Below, in pieces: positions 11,842 through 22,214 of a stretch of 64,000 bases of DNA (its first letter is position 1; every line of letters starts with the position of its first letter). The position numbers were made by a program, and so were the translations under genes. The notes beneath the pieces were generated by a model, which searched no databases, had not been told where the DNA came from, and saw only the letters and a list, made by a program, of their open reading frames with translations. This DNA comes from Malachius bipustulatus. Its lineage: Eukaryota > Arthropoda > Insecta > Coleoptera > Melyridae. Location of the stretch: assembly GCA_910589415.1 (NCBI GenBank), contig OU342638.1, forward strand, positions 36,925,579 through 36,989,578. Direction: 5' to 3'.

Positions 11842-13852
11842 TTACTCGGTTCTTTTCTCTTCTAGGGTGTGAAAGTGTCGATCGACCCAGGCGGTTATCC
11901 GGGATCCCCCGTTATGACCGCCGTAATCGAGTTCTGAGGACACGTGCACGAGGAACTTGTTCTTGTCGGTTTCCATTTCTCTCCGCAAGGACTCCTCGTA
12001 CATCCTAACCTCATTCTGTACGTAATCGTCGAGTTGCTCACTAGGTATCGGCGGCGTATGTAGAACTGAAACAAGTTAACCATTACTTTATTGATAATAA
12101 TAATAATAATAATAATAACTGTCTAATCAAACATTATGTAATTATTTTAATACCGCTCTGTGTATAAATACGAGTCTGTGCAATATATTGATCAAAACTT
12201 GTACCTTGGTGGATTTTCTGGAACTTGTCCTCAATGTCCCGTTGGAACTGTTCGGAGGTGAGGTCGAATCGTTTGCTGGGTCGGCGACCGGGGACAGACT
12301 GCACGTCCAGGCAGAGAGCGCCGACGGGCGTCGGCGGTTGATGGGTTCTTTGTTCGTGCGAATTGAAGAGGAGGTGATCCGAGCCGATCGTTTCTAGCTT
12401 GCTTATCAGGAGGAGCTCCCGGAAGGGTATGTAGGCAAAGATCGTTTCATCTTCAAAAATGATTGGTGATATGAATTATAAATGAATGGATGCATGTATG
12501 AGGATTGAGGAGGGTAGAGGTTTAGGTTTTTTACATGAAACGTTATCTTGAATGGATATTTTGAAGGACATACGCGAAGGAACTAATAAATCCATTGCCG
12601 TGTAATTTTCTTCAAATTTAAGGAGAAAACTCCAACTAGGACCAATGCTCTTAGCATTTTCAATAGTGAAACAATCAATTATTGAATTTTAAAGTCATAC
12701 ATAATCAACACCCGAATTTCACGGTCCGTTAAAACGTGTAACACGCATGGAGAGTTAACAACCTTGTAGCAAGGAACGAAGAATTGCAGTGTTATCAGTT
12801 TTCACTGTTATCTAATTATAGTTAGGTCATGTTCTTTCAGTATTATATTACTGCGTGGAGGTTCTGGTAAAAGTTTCCTTCCAGTTTTTGGCGTGAGGTG
12901 ATCGTGAAAAGGCTGGCTATATGCACGATCGTTCCCAAGCCATAATAGAAGAATGACGGAAAAAGAAAAACGACTCGCTGACTGAACCTAACCTAACAAA
13001 ATTGGTGAATCTTAGATTAAGTAAACTCTCAGGACAAGTAAGAAACATCTCTTAGACTAAGTAAATTCTCAGGATACGAACGAGCATCTGCAGTTTTCAC
13101 TTTTTTCCTGTTTCCACTTCTGCTATTTTCATTTGGATGATGTGAATGGAAGAAAACCAATAGAAACGACTGCATAAATTATTTACTCAATTGAAACTAT
13201 AAAATATGGTGGTCTAAAACCTTCCTTAACCTTATTAAACAAATCCAATCAGACCTTTTATCTATCTACAGGTGTAAAAAATGGGGGGGGGGGAGGATAA
13301 AACACTAACGCCCGTATTCACAAACGATAATTTCCTAAATAATTACGTAATTAATTATCCCCATCTCATTCTATTGCAAAAAAACTTCATATCTCCATCT
13401 CACTCATTTAATTAATTACGTAATTATTTAGGAAATTATCGTTTGTGAATACGGGCATGAAAGAATAAAAAATCAAGTTTAAAGTTTTTTTTTTTCATAA
13501 ATCGTCTAGTTTCAAGGTTATTTGGAAGTTTGCCTAAAATTCGGTGCAAGTTATAGTATAAGAGGCCCCAGGTTTACTTACCAACTTTGAAGTCTGTAAT
13601 ATACTCGGATAGATCAAATAATTTGTATTGATTGTTAATGGAAGCTTTCTGTTGATGTATTTTCTTGAATTGAACGATTCGTTCTACTTCTGTTATTACT
13701 TCATCGATTATATTCTTAATTATAACGAATTCGTCTTCGATTTCATTACTCGATTGGCTGGGAATAGTTTCGCTGTTATGACCAATCGGTTCTTCTTCAA
13801 TCGATTCCATTCTATTTAATAATTTTGACACTGTCATTAAATGAAATGTCAA
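11842..13852 (-). CDS. Unrecognised 246-aa protein, probable coiled coil
   Basis: Not recognised. Three minus-strand exons join in phase: 13852-13582, 12450-12205 and 12065-11842. The acidic N-terminus (MESIEEEPIG ...) leads into a helical segment (IIDEVITEVERIVQFKKIHQ) and LFDLSEYITDFKV. The middle exon reads DETIFAYIPFRELLLISKLE, and the last contains a charged helix, VQNEVRMYEESLRREMETDK, ending ITAWVDRHFHTLEEKRTE. There is no signal peptide and no membrane segment. It starts only 74 bp downstream of the TRIP4 stop and ends 91 bp before the CATIP start on the same strand, a tight cluster. A ciliary role would be guesswork based on CATIP. The acceptor of exon 2 (TTTTTGAAG) is ordinary but not strong. 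The first intron is 1.13 kb and holds a MITE. Confidence 0.55.
12451..13581. other. Intron of the unrecognised gene, repeat-bearing
   Basis: The 1.13-kb intron is AT-rich and non-coding. Its middle (about 12580-12760) resembles the degenerate repeat around 58590-58680 (AATTTTAAAGTCAT ... AACGTGTAA). A poly-G run lies at 13283-13293, and a 145-bp inverted-repeat MITE lies at 13311-13455. Confidence 0.5.
13311..13455. mobile_element. 145-bp MITE with about 47-bp perfect inverted ends
   Basis: The left half begins CCCGTATTCACAAACGATAA and continues through TTTCCTAAATAATTACGTAA. The right half is its reverse complement, ending TTATCGTTTGTGAATACGGG. Only about 50 bp of loop separates the arms. 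No coding capacity and no clear target duplication were seen. The near-perfect arms suggest a recent insertion. Confidence 0.75.
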
Positions 13853-13926
13853 TCATTGGGTCAAAGAATAATTTATTGTAATGTAACAATATAATACAAT
13901 AGGAAAAAGAAACAAGAAAGAATATG

Positions 13927-15294
13927 TTATGAAATATAAGTGGCATATCGTAACGACATCTTGGCGACTTTATGCAAGTCTTTCTCTAACGGGTAAATTT
14001 TATGCTGTCCCACGATCGGATAAAAAATAGGCAGAATAACTGGATTAGAGCAAATCAAAACAAACGGACTTCCGCTTTCACCGTTTGGGTACTCTCTCCG
14101 GTACGTCTCCTGGTCCAGGCAGTCTTCGACAAACACGCAACCCAACAAACAACCCGTCGGGTACTTTTTCGGGATCTTCAGACCGGGATCGTCGTAGTAC
14201 CGTCGATAAAACTCCTCCAGATCGACGATCTCCTCCTCGTCCGCTTCTTTAGCTGCCGCCGCGATCCACAGCCGGCCCCTGTGGTTGGTGGGCCAGGTTC
14301 GTCCTTCGTGTCTCTTCACCCCGGCGACCAGGAGACTGGCGTACGGTTGATGCAAACTGAGACACAACCCGTGATCCGAGCTGGCCATCAAGTCCTCATC
14401 GAATATCCTCGTCTCGTAGTGTATGATCGGCATGGTGTCGTCGTTCTTGTCGTCCAGTCTCTCGACTCCGACGGGTTTCTTGTGCCTCATCTGAATGAGA
14501 AGATCGAGGAGATCGTTCTGGGTTTTGGCGAGAGCTGTGATTTCGGACGATTGCTGCATCTTATCGAACATTTTCTCGACGTTCTTCAGATGCACCATCG
14601 CGTCCCCGAGGAGCTTCTTCCTGATCCTGTCGTCCTCCTCGCTGCTCTCGATGACGCGACGGGAGGCGAAATCAAGCGCGATCACCCGGTTGCGTTTCGG
14701 GTTGGCCGCCTCGTTTTTCTCGTTGAACTTGAAGTAGTCGTTGTCGTCATCGAAGACTTTGTTCTCCTTGTGACGCATCGCTTGTTTCTGTTTCTTGTTC
14801 ATCATATCCTCGCCCATCAGAGCGATCGGTTCGTCGCAGAAGAAGCACGGTCCCGGCCCCTCTTCCGTGCAGTGTATGCGTCCGCAATTGAGGCAGTTGT
14901 TCATGAAGTCGTGCAGCTGGCCCTCGCAGTCGCACGGCTGCCGGCCAGTCTTCTCTTTCGTCTTTTGCTTGTAAGCGTGGATGTCTTGGAACTTCTTCTT
15001 GCCTTTGTTTTTCTGCTGCTGGGAGGGGCTGGGGCTGGTGGTGTCGGGGGGGCGGTTTCGGTCGGCGCCGGCTCTCAGACGCTGCGCGGACGATTTCTTA
15101 GGGAAGAGGATGCGTCTTATGAACTCGCAGGCGGTGATGTGGTGCTTGTTGTCTTTGTCGACGATGTCCTCCATGAACTCGTCGAAGTCCTCTTCGGATT
15201 TCATGCCCGACAAGTAGGAGACGATGTCTTCAGAGACGTCTGTGAGGATCACCCCCAGGTGCTCCGTTAGTAAATTTTGAACGCTGTTTGACAT
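13927..15294 (-). CDS. TRIP4: Activating signal cointegrator 1 (ASC-1)
   Basis: TRIP4 is the zinc-finger/ASCH subunit of the ASC-1 complex, which acts as a transcriptional coactivator and splits collided ribosomes. This is an intronless 455-aa ORF. Residues 1-70 form the N-terminal helical domain. A basic low-complexity linker follows. The C2HC5-type zinc finger lies at about 118-160 (CDCEGQLHDFMNNCLNCGRI then CFFCDE). The C-terminal ASCH domain is at about 308-450, opening GLCLSLHQPYASLLVAGVKR with HEGRTWPTNHRGRLWIAAAA and ending IGDLNANN-free, at PIFYPIVGQHKIYPLEKDLH. Human TRIP4 is 581 aa; the difference lies mostly in the linkers. Lack of introns contrasts with its neighbours but fits no retrocopy signature, as no tail or target duplication was seen. 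Confidence 0.93.
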   Translation of the reverse strand: MSNSVQNLLTEHLGVILTDVSEDIVSYLSGMKSEEDFDEFMEDIVDKDNKHHITACEFIRRILFPKKSSAQRLRAGADRNRPPDTTSPSPSQQQKNKGKKKFQDIHAYKQKTKEKTGRQPCDCEGQLHDFMNNCLNCGRIHCTEEGPGPCFFCDEPIALMGEDMMNKKQKQAMRHKENKVFDDDNDYFKFNEKNEAANPKRNRVIALDFASRRVIESSEEDDRIRKKLLGDAMVHLKNVEKMFDKMQQSSEITALAKTQNDLLDLLIQMRHKKPVGVERLDDKNDDTMPIIHYETRIFDEDLMASSDHGLCLSLHQPYASLLVAGVKRHEGRTWPTNHRGRLWIAAAAKEADEEEIVDLEEFYRRYYDDPGLKIPKKYPTGCLLGCVFVEDCLDQETYRREYPNGESGSPFVLICSNPVILPIFYPIVGQHKIYPLEKDLHKVAKMSLRYATYIS

Positions 15295-16300
15295 TTTAAT
15301 TTTTGAACCGGCAGGGAATGATGGATGATTTTGGGTAAAATTGATTAAAGTTGCGCAACGGTAACTTTTAACAACAATATTCTAGAGATGTGTCGTTCAG
15401 GAACGTTCCGTTCTCTTTGAACGGATCTTTTTACTGACCGAATGTTCCGGATCATCAATCTGTAAATGATCCGTTCATGATGAACCGGAACCTGCTCGCT
15501 AGGTCGGTGCTCGGAGCTCGGATCTCGGATCAACCGGATCTGGATCTGTTCTTGTTCTGTGTCTGTGTCTGTGGCTTGGCTCGGAGCTCGGATCGGACTC
15601 GCGTCAGTCGCGTCTGGTCCTGGTGCTCTGGTCTCTGGTGACCGGAAAGAAATAAGAAATCGGTCACCAGCCGAATTTCAGGAACACATACGCTCTACTC
15701 TCACTGCAGCTCCGATCGCTGATCCTGATATTCCTGCTGATCAGTGGATCAGCGCTATTATACTCACTATAGTGTTCCACATTTCCTAGGTTTCTGGTTC
15801 CGCACCGGACCGAGAAAATTTGACGCCCTAGGCAAATGAATTTATTGGCGCTTCTTTGAAAGAAAATTTTCGCAACGAAACGCTTTACTGACATTGAAAA
15901 TAAATACTTTAATGTGTGTAACAAAATACTTCCTAAAATATTTTAATATTTTTTTTTTTTAAATCATAAATTAGATTATAATGACATATAGTGCCCGCCA
16001 TAAAGTTCGCACCATAGGGAAATTTTTTTGTTTTCCATCTTTTTTGAATTTTTTTTGCCATAAGTTTGTGTTTTCAAAAATATTAAATTTGAGCACACTA
16101 GATCCATGGCGTGAATTTTGATTCCAGATAAAACGACGTTTTCTAAACTTTATCACAAAATAAATTTTTTTTCTAAAAATCACAAAAAACATGATATTTC
16201 GAAAACTAAACGTGTTTTGCGGGGAATTTCAACAAAACTCGTTAGATATTTATCAATAATGTAATGTCGCAGTGTTATGAAAGAAATTAAGGTAATTGTA

Positions 16301-16840
16301 TACATCCGCGGCTCCTAAGTTTCATCAATTTTTTCGGGACCGAGGAGCGAAATAGGGGTGCTGGGTGGGTAAGAAAGTAAAAACAGCCATTGCGAACTAA
16401 TATTAAGGTCACAACTAAGGCCTCTTTGGCACTACGGTCGAATTTCTTTTTTTTTTCACTTTCAGGGCAAGGAAAATCTTCGAAAATAACAGTACCACGA
16501 TTTTTATTTTGAATTTTGCATTTATAATCCGAAAATCATTGCATCAATCTCTGTGGACTGGACACGTTATGTGAAAGCGGATATATCGCCCGGTCCGCCT
16601 CTGTAAACCTCTAACACAGAATAGAATACTTGGCAATTATTGTGAAGTGGATTTATCCGGGATCGCGGCATCTAATCGGTGCCTCTTGTCAGGACCGCAC
16701 TTTCAAAACCGTTTTTTTACGCCGTTTTGTGGCTTTCCCTTTCATTTGCAAAGCAAATGAATACCTTCCTGGTGTTACTATAGGTATGTTCTCCACCCCT
16801 ATATAGGTTCCATAGTGAAACTGTAGGAGCCGCGGATGTA
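16301..16840. mobile_element. 540-bp TA-flanked MITE nested in the hAT-type element
   Basis: The ends are TACATCCGCGGCTCCTA and its reverse complement TAGGAGCCGCGGATGTA, flanked by TA dinucleotides (16299-16300, 16841-16842). The GC-rich terminal 17-mer stands out from AT-rich surroundings. The interior is non-coding. Confidence 0.75.
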
Positions 16841-17074
16841 TATAATGACCGAAATTAATTTTTTTATATGCATAGAGAGGTTGACAAAATAAATGGCGAT
16901 TATTGAAATTTCAACTTTTTGCTCATTTTTCTCAGTGTAATTTTGAATTTTGAATATTTTGACTACAATATTAGTATAATAATTAATTAATTAGAAAAAT
17001 CAAGATGAGTAGCATAAAAGTTCCTGGGTATCAGTTTCTATTATTACTCATGTTGATTTTTCTAATTATACTTA

Positions 17075-17928
17075 TACAGGGTAAGTCATTGATATGGGAA
17101 AGCTCGATTGCACCTACACCATTAAAGATATCGAAATGAACCAAAAAGTGCTGTAAATGGGAGGGTAAAGTGCAGTTTGTAAAATTATTTTCAGATACAC
17201 AGGATGGCCCAATATCGCTGTACGCCATACAACTTTGTTATTTTAAATGGGACACCCTCTATATTATTACATCTTCAGATTGTTTGAGAAAAGTTAAAAA
17301 GAATGGTTTGTAAAGTTGAAGTTTGTAATGAGCGATTTATGAGTTATAAACAAATGAAAATCGCGATTTTTCATTTTCAAAGCAGCTTATATTGAAAACG
17401 GCTCGAGATATGGAAAAACGGTTTACATGTCCCTATCTTAATTTTTAATTTGGTATTCTATCATGTAGCTGAAATTTTTATACCGAGTGATGAAAATAAT
17501 CAAATTTTTTACCACTCTGTATAAAAATTTCATCCATCCAATAGGATACCGCTTGAAAAGTTAAGATAGGAACATGTAAGCCGTTTTCCTCTATCTTGAG
17601 CTGTTTTTAATAAAAGCTGCTTTGAAAATGGAAAATCGCGATTTTCATTTGTTTATAACTCATAAATCGCTCATTACAAACTTCAACTTTACAAACCATT
17701 CTTTTTTACTTTTCTCAAATAATCTGAAGATGTAATAATATAGAGGGTGTCCCATTTAAAATAACAAAGTTGTATGGCGTACAGCGATATTGGGCCATCC
17801 TGTGTATCTGAAAATAATTTTACAAACTGCACTTTACCCTCCCATTTACAGCACTTTTTGGTTCATTTCGATATCTTTAATGGTGTAGGTGCAATCGAGC
17901 TTTCCCATATCAATGACTTACCCTGTAT
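17075..17928. mobile_element. 854-bp near-complete palindrome (foldback element), TA-rich target
   Basis: The left end TTATACAGGGTAAGTCATTG is mirrored by the right end. The arms of about 370 bp stay nearly identical when one is reversed, for example GATATGGGAAAGCTCGATTG, ATCGCTGTACGCCATACAAC and GGGACACCCTCTATATTATT. Pairing resumes near the centre (GAAATTTTTATACCGAGTG against its partner), so almost the whole unit can fold into one hairpin. It is non-coding. Flanking TA is compatible with a Tc1/mariner-type target. Confidence 0.85.
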
Positions 17929-18482
17929 AAATAATATTAACTAATGTTGCAGTCAAATATGTTTACACCTGAGAAACTTAGTAAAAAGTTGAAGAATGTT
18001 AATTTTTGTGTTTTCCGATCGAATTTTTATTTACCGTTACTTTTAAGTTATAATTAACACGCTATAAAGCAAGAATTTATTATTTTTCTTGTCTGAAAAT
18101 ATTTTATCAAGGGAATGTTATAATCTCTAAAAGAACTTGACTTTTATTATTATCAAATGTTATTCAATTATTATTTCTATTCATCAATCATCCGGTATGA
18201 AAATATTTTCCCATCTCAATCTCACTGACACTGACCGACCGTCCCTGCATCTCACATTTGGTTTGGATTTAATTCAACCGACCGAGTGACCGACAACCCT
18301 TTGTAACTACGTGTGTTTGTATATCTGTCTATGTAGGTATGTGTTGACTGTTGGTTGAGTATTGTGGCAGCGTGAAGTGAACGGAACAAAAGAACGGAAC
18401 AGTTTGAACGGATCATGAAAGGCACTGATCCAAATGATCCGAAACAGTAAGGTGATCCGTTAAGCCCATCTCTACAATATTC

Positions 18483-19034
18483 GAAATAATTAATATTATT
18501 AATGACTCAACCTAACCTAAATGTTTTGATGTTGATTGATCGATTTGACATATTGACATAAACTTAATGACGTTAAAAGTATAAATATTGACATTGATGT
18601 TTACAATTTTGTTTTTTTTATTTTCTTTCTACAATGTTTTGGCCTTGCTGTGTTAATATTGAGCCAGTTAACTTTTTTCCCTAAAGTAGGTAAATTAATT
18701 TTATTGAAAAATTAGTTATTTTTATTAGTTCTCTTCGTCTTTAAGGATGCTAAAAAAATAAATGAGTTTCACATTTAAAACACTAAAAGCTTAAAGAACT
18801 CGTAAACTATAAACAAAAAAAGTAATTTTTGTTCAACATTTATTTGTTCCTTTTGTTTATTTAGATTCTGGCATATTCGAATTTAGAATGTGGTTAAGAT
18901 AAGAGGAAGGCTAGGAAGTGTAAAAGAAAAAGATAGAGTTATTTGTGTTTTTATTACATTCGATTAAATTAATTTTATTGTCAACTATTAATTATTAACA
19001 AAATTTCAGATGCCACCATCAATAAGTGATTCAC
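18483..19034. other. Intergenic, nothing recognised
   Basis: AT-rich spacer between the hAT-type element and the first zinc-finger gene. It should contain the 3' end of that minus-strand gene. No other feature was seen. Confidence 0.5.
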
Positions 19035-20252
19035 TCATTTACCATGCATACTTTTATAATGTCGGGGCAAACAATGTTTATATTTGGTTTTGTATGAACA
19101 CTCCCGACACTTGTATACTGTTGCATCTTCTGAATGTTTAATTTTATGATGTGCATTGAAATTACTTCTATTCCTTGTTTCATATTCACATTCCTGACAT
19201 TTGTATACTTCAGCATCTGGTCCATGTGTATGTTTATAATGTTTGGGCAAGCCACTTTTATATCTTGTTTCATAGGAACATTCCTGACATTTGTAAACTT
19301 CCGCATCTGTTGTATGTTTATGTTCATAATGTTGGGACAAAGCACTTTTATATTTTGTTTCATAGGAACATTCCTGACATTTGTAAACATTTGCATCTTC
19401 TGCATGTTTTAATTTAGAATGCCTGGTAACATGAGATTTATATTTTGTCTCATGGGAACATTCTGGACATTTATACACTTTTGCATCTTTTACATGTTGA
19501 AGTTTATTGTGGCTGGTCAAGTTCCTTTTCCTTTTAGTTTCATAAGAACATTCCTGACATTTGTGCACTACGGTATCTTTTGAATGTTTACATTTGTAGT
19601 GTTCATTAAAGTGACTTTTATATCTCGTTTCATAGGAACATTCCTGACATTTGTACAATTCTGCATCTTCTGAATGTTTTATTTGATGATAAAAGAAAGC
19701 ACTTTTACGTTTTGTTTCAAGAGAGCATTCATTACATTTGTAAACCAATGGACACTGGTTGTGTTTAGCATTATAATGCCGGATGAAATTACTTCTCTGG
19801 TTTGTTTTATAAGCACAATGGGCACAGTTGTACTTTGTCGGACGATACATCACAACAGACTCAGCTTGTCCAAGTTCGCCATTAAACATTTCAACATTAC
19901 TGTTACCGCTACTCCCCTTCAGCAGTTCCCACCTTGGTTTGTGTTCTTCAATATCAATCTCTTCTTCTTTTAAAGCAAAATTTTCTGCTTTCACTTGATG
20001 AACCTCATCATCTGCTTCTGGGTATTTGAGTTCTTGCTTTACTGGGCACAATGAAAAATGATTCTCAAAATTGTGTAATTCCGAGGACTGCTCGCATCCG
20101 GAATAATTTTGTTCATCTTCACACTTCAACTTTTGAGAGACCAGTAGCAAAGAGGGGTCATCCTTATCAGACTCAGTAAACTGATCATCTTCTAATGCTT
20201 CTGTTTTGATAATTATTTCCTCATTTTGAACACAGATTTCATTTAAACTCAT
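19035..20252 (-). CDS. C2H2 zinc-finger protein A (nine fingers)
   Basis: Single-exon ORF; I take the start at 20252 (MSLNEICVQNEE), which resembles the start of the paralogue at 35915; an in-frame Met also exists at 20285. An acidic N-terminal region of about 130 residues (IKTEALEDDQ, ALKEEEIDIEEHKPRWELLK) precedes nine tandem C2H2 fingers of the form YKCQECSYETRYKS-x4-HYKxxH, joined by linkers like xDAEVYKC. It ends SMHGK at the stop. Such arrays usually bind DNA, but no target can be inferred. It is one of three local paralogues (with 22529-23434 and 34527-35915) and lies in inverted orientation to the nearest, with which it shares an almost identical tract. Confidence 0.8.
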   Translation of the reverse strand: MSLNEICVQNEEIIIKTEALEDDQFTESDKDDPSLLLVSQKLKCEDEQNYSGCEQSSELHNFENHFSLCPVKQELKYPEADDEVHQVKAENFALKEEEIDIEEHKPRWELLKGSSGNSNVEMFNGELGQAESVVMYRPTKYNCAHCAYKTNQRSNFIRHYNAKHNQCPLVYKCNECSLETKRKSAFFYHQIKHSEDAELYKCQECSYETRYKSHFNEHYKCKHSKDTVVHKCQECSYETKRKRNLTSHNKLQHVKDAKVYKCPECSHETKYKSHVTRHSKLKHAEDANVYKCQECSYETKYKSALSQHYEHKHTTDAEVYKCQECSYETRYKSGLPKHYKHTHGPDAEVYKCQECEYETRNRSNFNAHHKIKHSEDATVYKCRECSYKTKYKHCLPRHYKSMHGK

Positions 20253-20570
20253 GATGTTAACTGTTGATTTGCTAAAAAAATTCAAAATGCTCTTGCCTTG
20301 TTCCTTGTTCCCGTTCGCTTACTAATTCACTTACATATTCACATTCACAATGTACTAGAAAGTCTTCTAGAAACGAAATTCTTTATAATTTCCTGGTTAT
20401 CACCCGAGTATCACCACTTCCCACGTTCACTTGAATAATAACTGAAAGCTGAAAGCCTCCTGTTTTAAACAGAAAAATAAATTATTTTTAGGTTAGGGAC
20501 CGCGAATTCAACTGCCACAGAAGTTCAACGTTTTAACGCCACGATCGCGTTTTGTACCCACATCAAAATA

Positions 20571-20621
20571 AGGAACCTGTAATACCGCTTTACTACGTTA
20601 GTGTCGGTAATGCAGGTTCCC
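20571..20621. mobile_element. 50-bp ends-only M1 element
   Basis: It reads GGAACCTGTAATACCGCTTT, then ACTACGTTAGTG, then TCGGTAATGCAGGTTCCC, that is, the two terminal repeats of the 783-bp M1 element at 6659-7441 with everything between them gone. TA follows at 20622-20623. The same 50-bp form recurs, inverted, at 49282-49331. Confidence 0.7.
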
Positions 20622-20777
20622 TACACCAAAAGATTGGCATTCACAATTTCCAAGTGTAAAATGTCATTCTGTGAAAATTTTACGGTAAAATGCTTTAAAG
20701 TAATCAAAATTATCGTAATTAACCTGCATAACTGGTTCCGAAACACTTTTTAAGTTAAGATAGCTGAAGGTGTTATA

Positions 20778-21177
20778 GTAGGATTAACTTTAAAAAGTCA
20801 GATGTGACGTCACACTAACCGTCCGAATTAATATTTTTAATTTCACCAGAAAATGTCAAACAGTTAATTGTCAAGTTGTGAACGAGCGTAAATTATTGAA
20901 GGAATCATTCAAACAATTAATTGAAGCGCTTACGTCAGTTTGAGAGCCACTGACAACTACATAAAATTTATTCACGTAATGACATTCTATCCTCTGTGTT
21001 GTGCATTTAATTCTCATTCAAAACCAATGTTGACGTATACTTATTTATGCGGGATGGAGTGTTTAGACAAACTGGACGGTTACTATAAAAACCACGTATA
21101 TGAAACAAAATAAATCGAACTATCAAATGGATGTGTATTCTTAATCGATACGTATGACTTTTTAGACTTTATTGGAC
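20778..21177. mobile_element. 400-bp MITE (family M2), flanked by TATA
   Basis: The left end GTAGGATTAACTTTAAAAAG and the reversed right end GTCCAATAAAGTCTAAAAAG form imperfect inverted repeats. TATA occurs on both sides (20774-20777, 21178-21181). A second copy over 95% alike by eye lies at 34221-34621, inside a zinc-finger gene. Both contain CTCTGTGTTGTGCATTTAAT and GCGGGATGGAGTGTTTAGAC. It is non-coding. Confidence 0.85.
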
Positions 21178-21449
21178 TATAATTGAATGGTTGCGTAGAT
21201 GGCGACATAAGTTATAAAATCGTGGCCTCTCAGATGTTTTTTCGTACATTTATTTTTTGAAGTTATGGGAGCATCACATTTCCAACTAAGAAGTACAAAA
21301 ATTTATCAGCTTGACTTGAAAGTTCTTAGGTACAATTTACCTTTAAGAGCAGGCTACATAGGCAACACTGTCACGGTCAAGCAATGCATTGGTTCAAAAT
21401 ATGTAGGTGTGACGTTTGACGTTATGAACTCATGACGCAGCTCTCCTAT

Positions 21450-22214
21450 GGGTGTGTTTCTAAATTGCTCAACGTTGGACAACAAGTCAACAATGTCAGC
21501 AGTCAGCTGTGGAGCTGTTGAGTTGGATAGTTGAGTTGTTGACCTGCTATTTAGAAACAAACTGAAATAACGGATGACGTCTTACAGTTGACATTGACAT
21601 ATTGTTCAAAAAATGAAGTCAAAGTTGTTACATTAATTAACAAAAAAAAAATTATTTTGAATTTTATTGCTGGTATATGATGTTTTATGTTTTATTATTC
21701 TTTAAAAAACCCTTTGTTGTTTGATTTGGTTTTCTTTATTGTTTGAGTAGCGTATGAACATATTTAGCTGAAGTAAAATCAAAAGATTATTAAATGAAAT
21801 GGAGTCGTATCTTTATAGATGTGAATCTTGCCGGTTGGAGAGCCCTTACGAAAGTATCATATTCATCATCTGATTACTGCTCAACCAACAATAAATTCTT
21901 AATTAATTAATAAACAATAACTTCTTGCGACATTTTCAATCAGTTTTCTCGTAATTTATATCAACACAAATTACTTTAACCTTCAAACGCTATAATGCTA
22001 ATGTCCACTAGTTTACGATCACGTGTCGTTGAGTACCAACTCAACAACTCAACAGGTTAATCCAGCGTTGACTTCGTTGAGTCAACGTTGACTTCAAACA
22101 GTGATTTAGGAACAAGAAAGTTGACTGCTGACGTTGAGTCAACGTCAGTCAACGTTAATTTAGAAACGGTTTGTTGGCATTGTTGCTCAGCGTTCGCTAT
22201 TTAGAAACACACCC
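21450..22214. mobile_element. 765-bp inverted-repeat element rich in CAACGTTGA motifs
   Basis: The ends are GGGTGTGTTTCTAAAT and ATTTAGAAACACACCC. Both subterminal zones are packed with CAAC/GTTGA motifs in both orientations (GAGTCAACGTTGACTTC at the right, GCTCAACGTTGGACAACAAG at the left), which look like transposase-binding repeats. No clear target duplication and no ORF were seen. It lies in the spacer between the two inverted zinc-finger paralogues. Confidence 0.65.

Larger units (their letters stand above)
15383..18474. mobile_element. 3.1-kb non-autonomous hAT-type element with 8-bp target duplication
   Basis: The 8-mer CAATATTC flanks both ends (15375-15382 and 18475-18482). The element starts TAGAGATGTGTCGTTCAGGA and ends ... 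GCCCATCTCTA, an imperfect terminal inverted repeat of the TAGAGATGGGC type. An 8-bp duplication and such ends are typical of hAT elements. Subterminal DNA is rich in short GGATC/GAACGG motifs at both ends. No hAT transposase ORF is present. At least two other elements (16301-16840 and 17075-17928) are nested inside. Confidence 0.85.

Noticed and set aside
14002..15270. 422-codon plus-strand open frame
   Set aside because: It is the exact antisense of TRIP4. Its protein is Val/Leu/Arg-rich without any domain, as expected of the opposite strand of GC-biased coding DNA.
15383..18474. Possible hidden transposase in the 3.1-kb hAT-type element
   Set aside because: All open frames inside are short and lie over inverted repeats; no hAT dimerisation-domain motif was found.
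19134..19973. Plus-strand hydrophobic frames opposite zinc-finger gene A
   Set aside because: They are the reverse strand of a finger array (Phe/Ile/Cys-rich by necessity) and could mislead as membrane proteins. The same applies opposite genes B and C.
21354..21560. 68-codon minus-strand frame
   Set aside because: It lies across the end of the 21450-22214 inverted-repeat element and is composed of its CAACTCAAC-type repeats.
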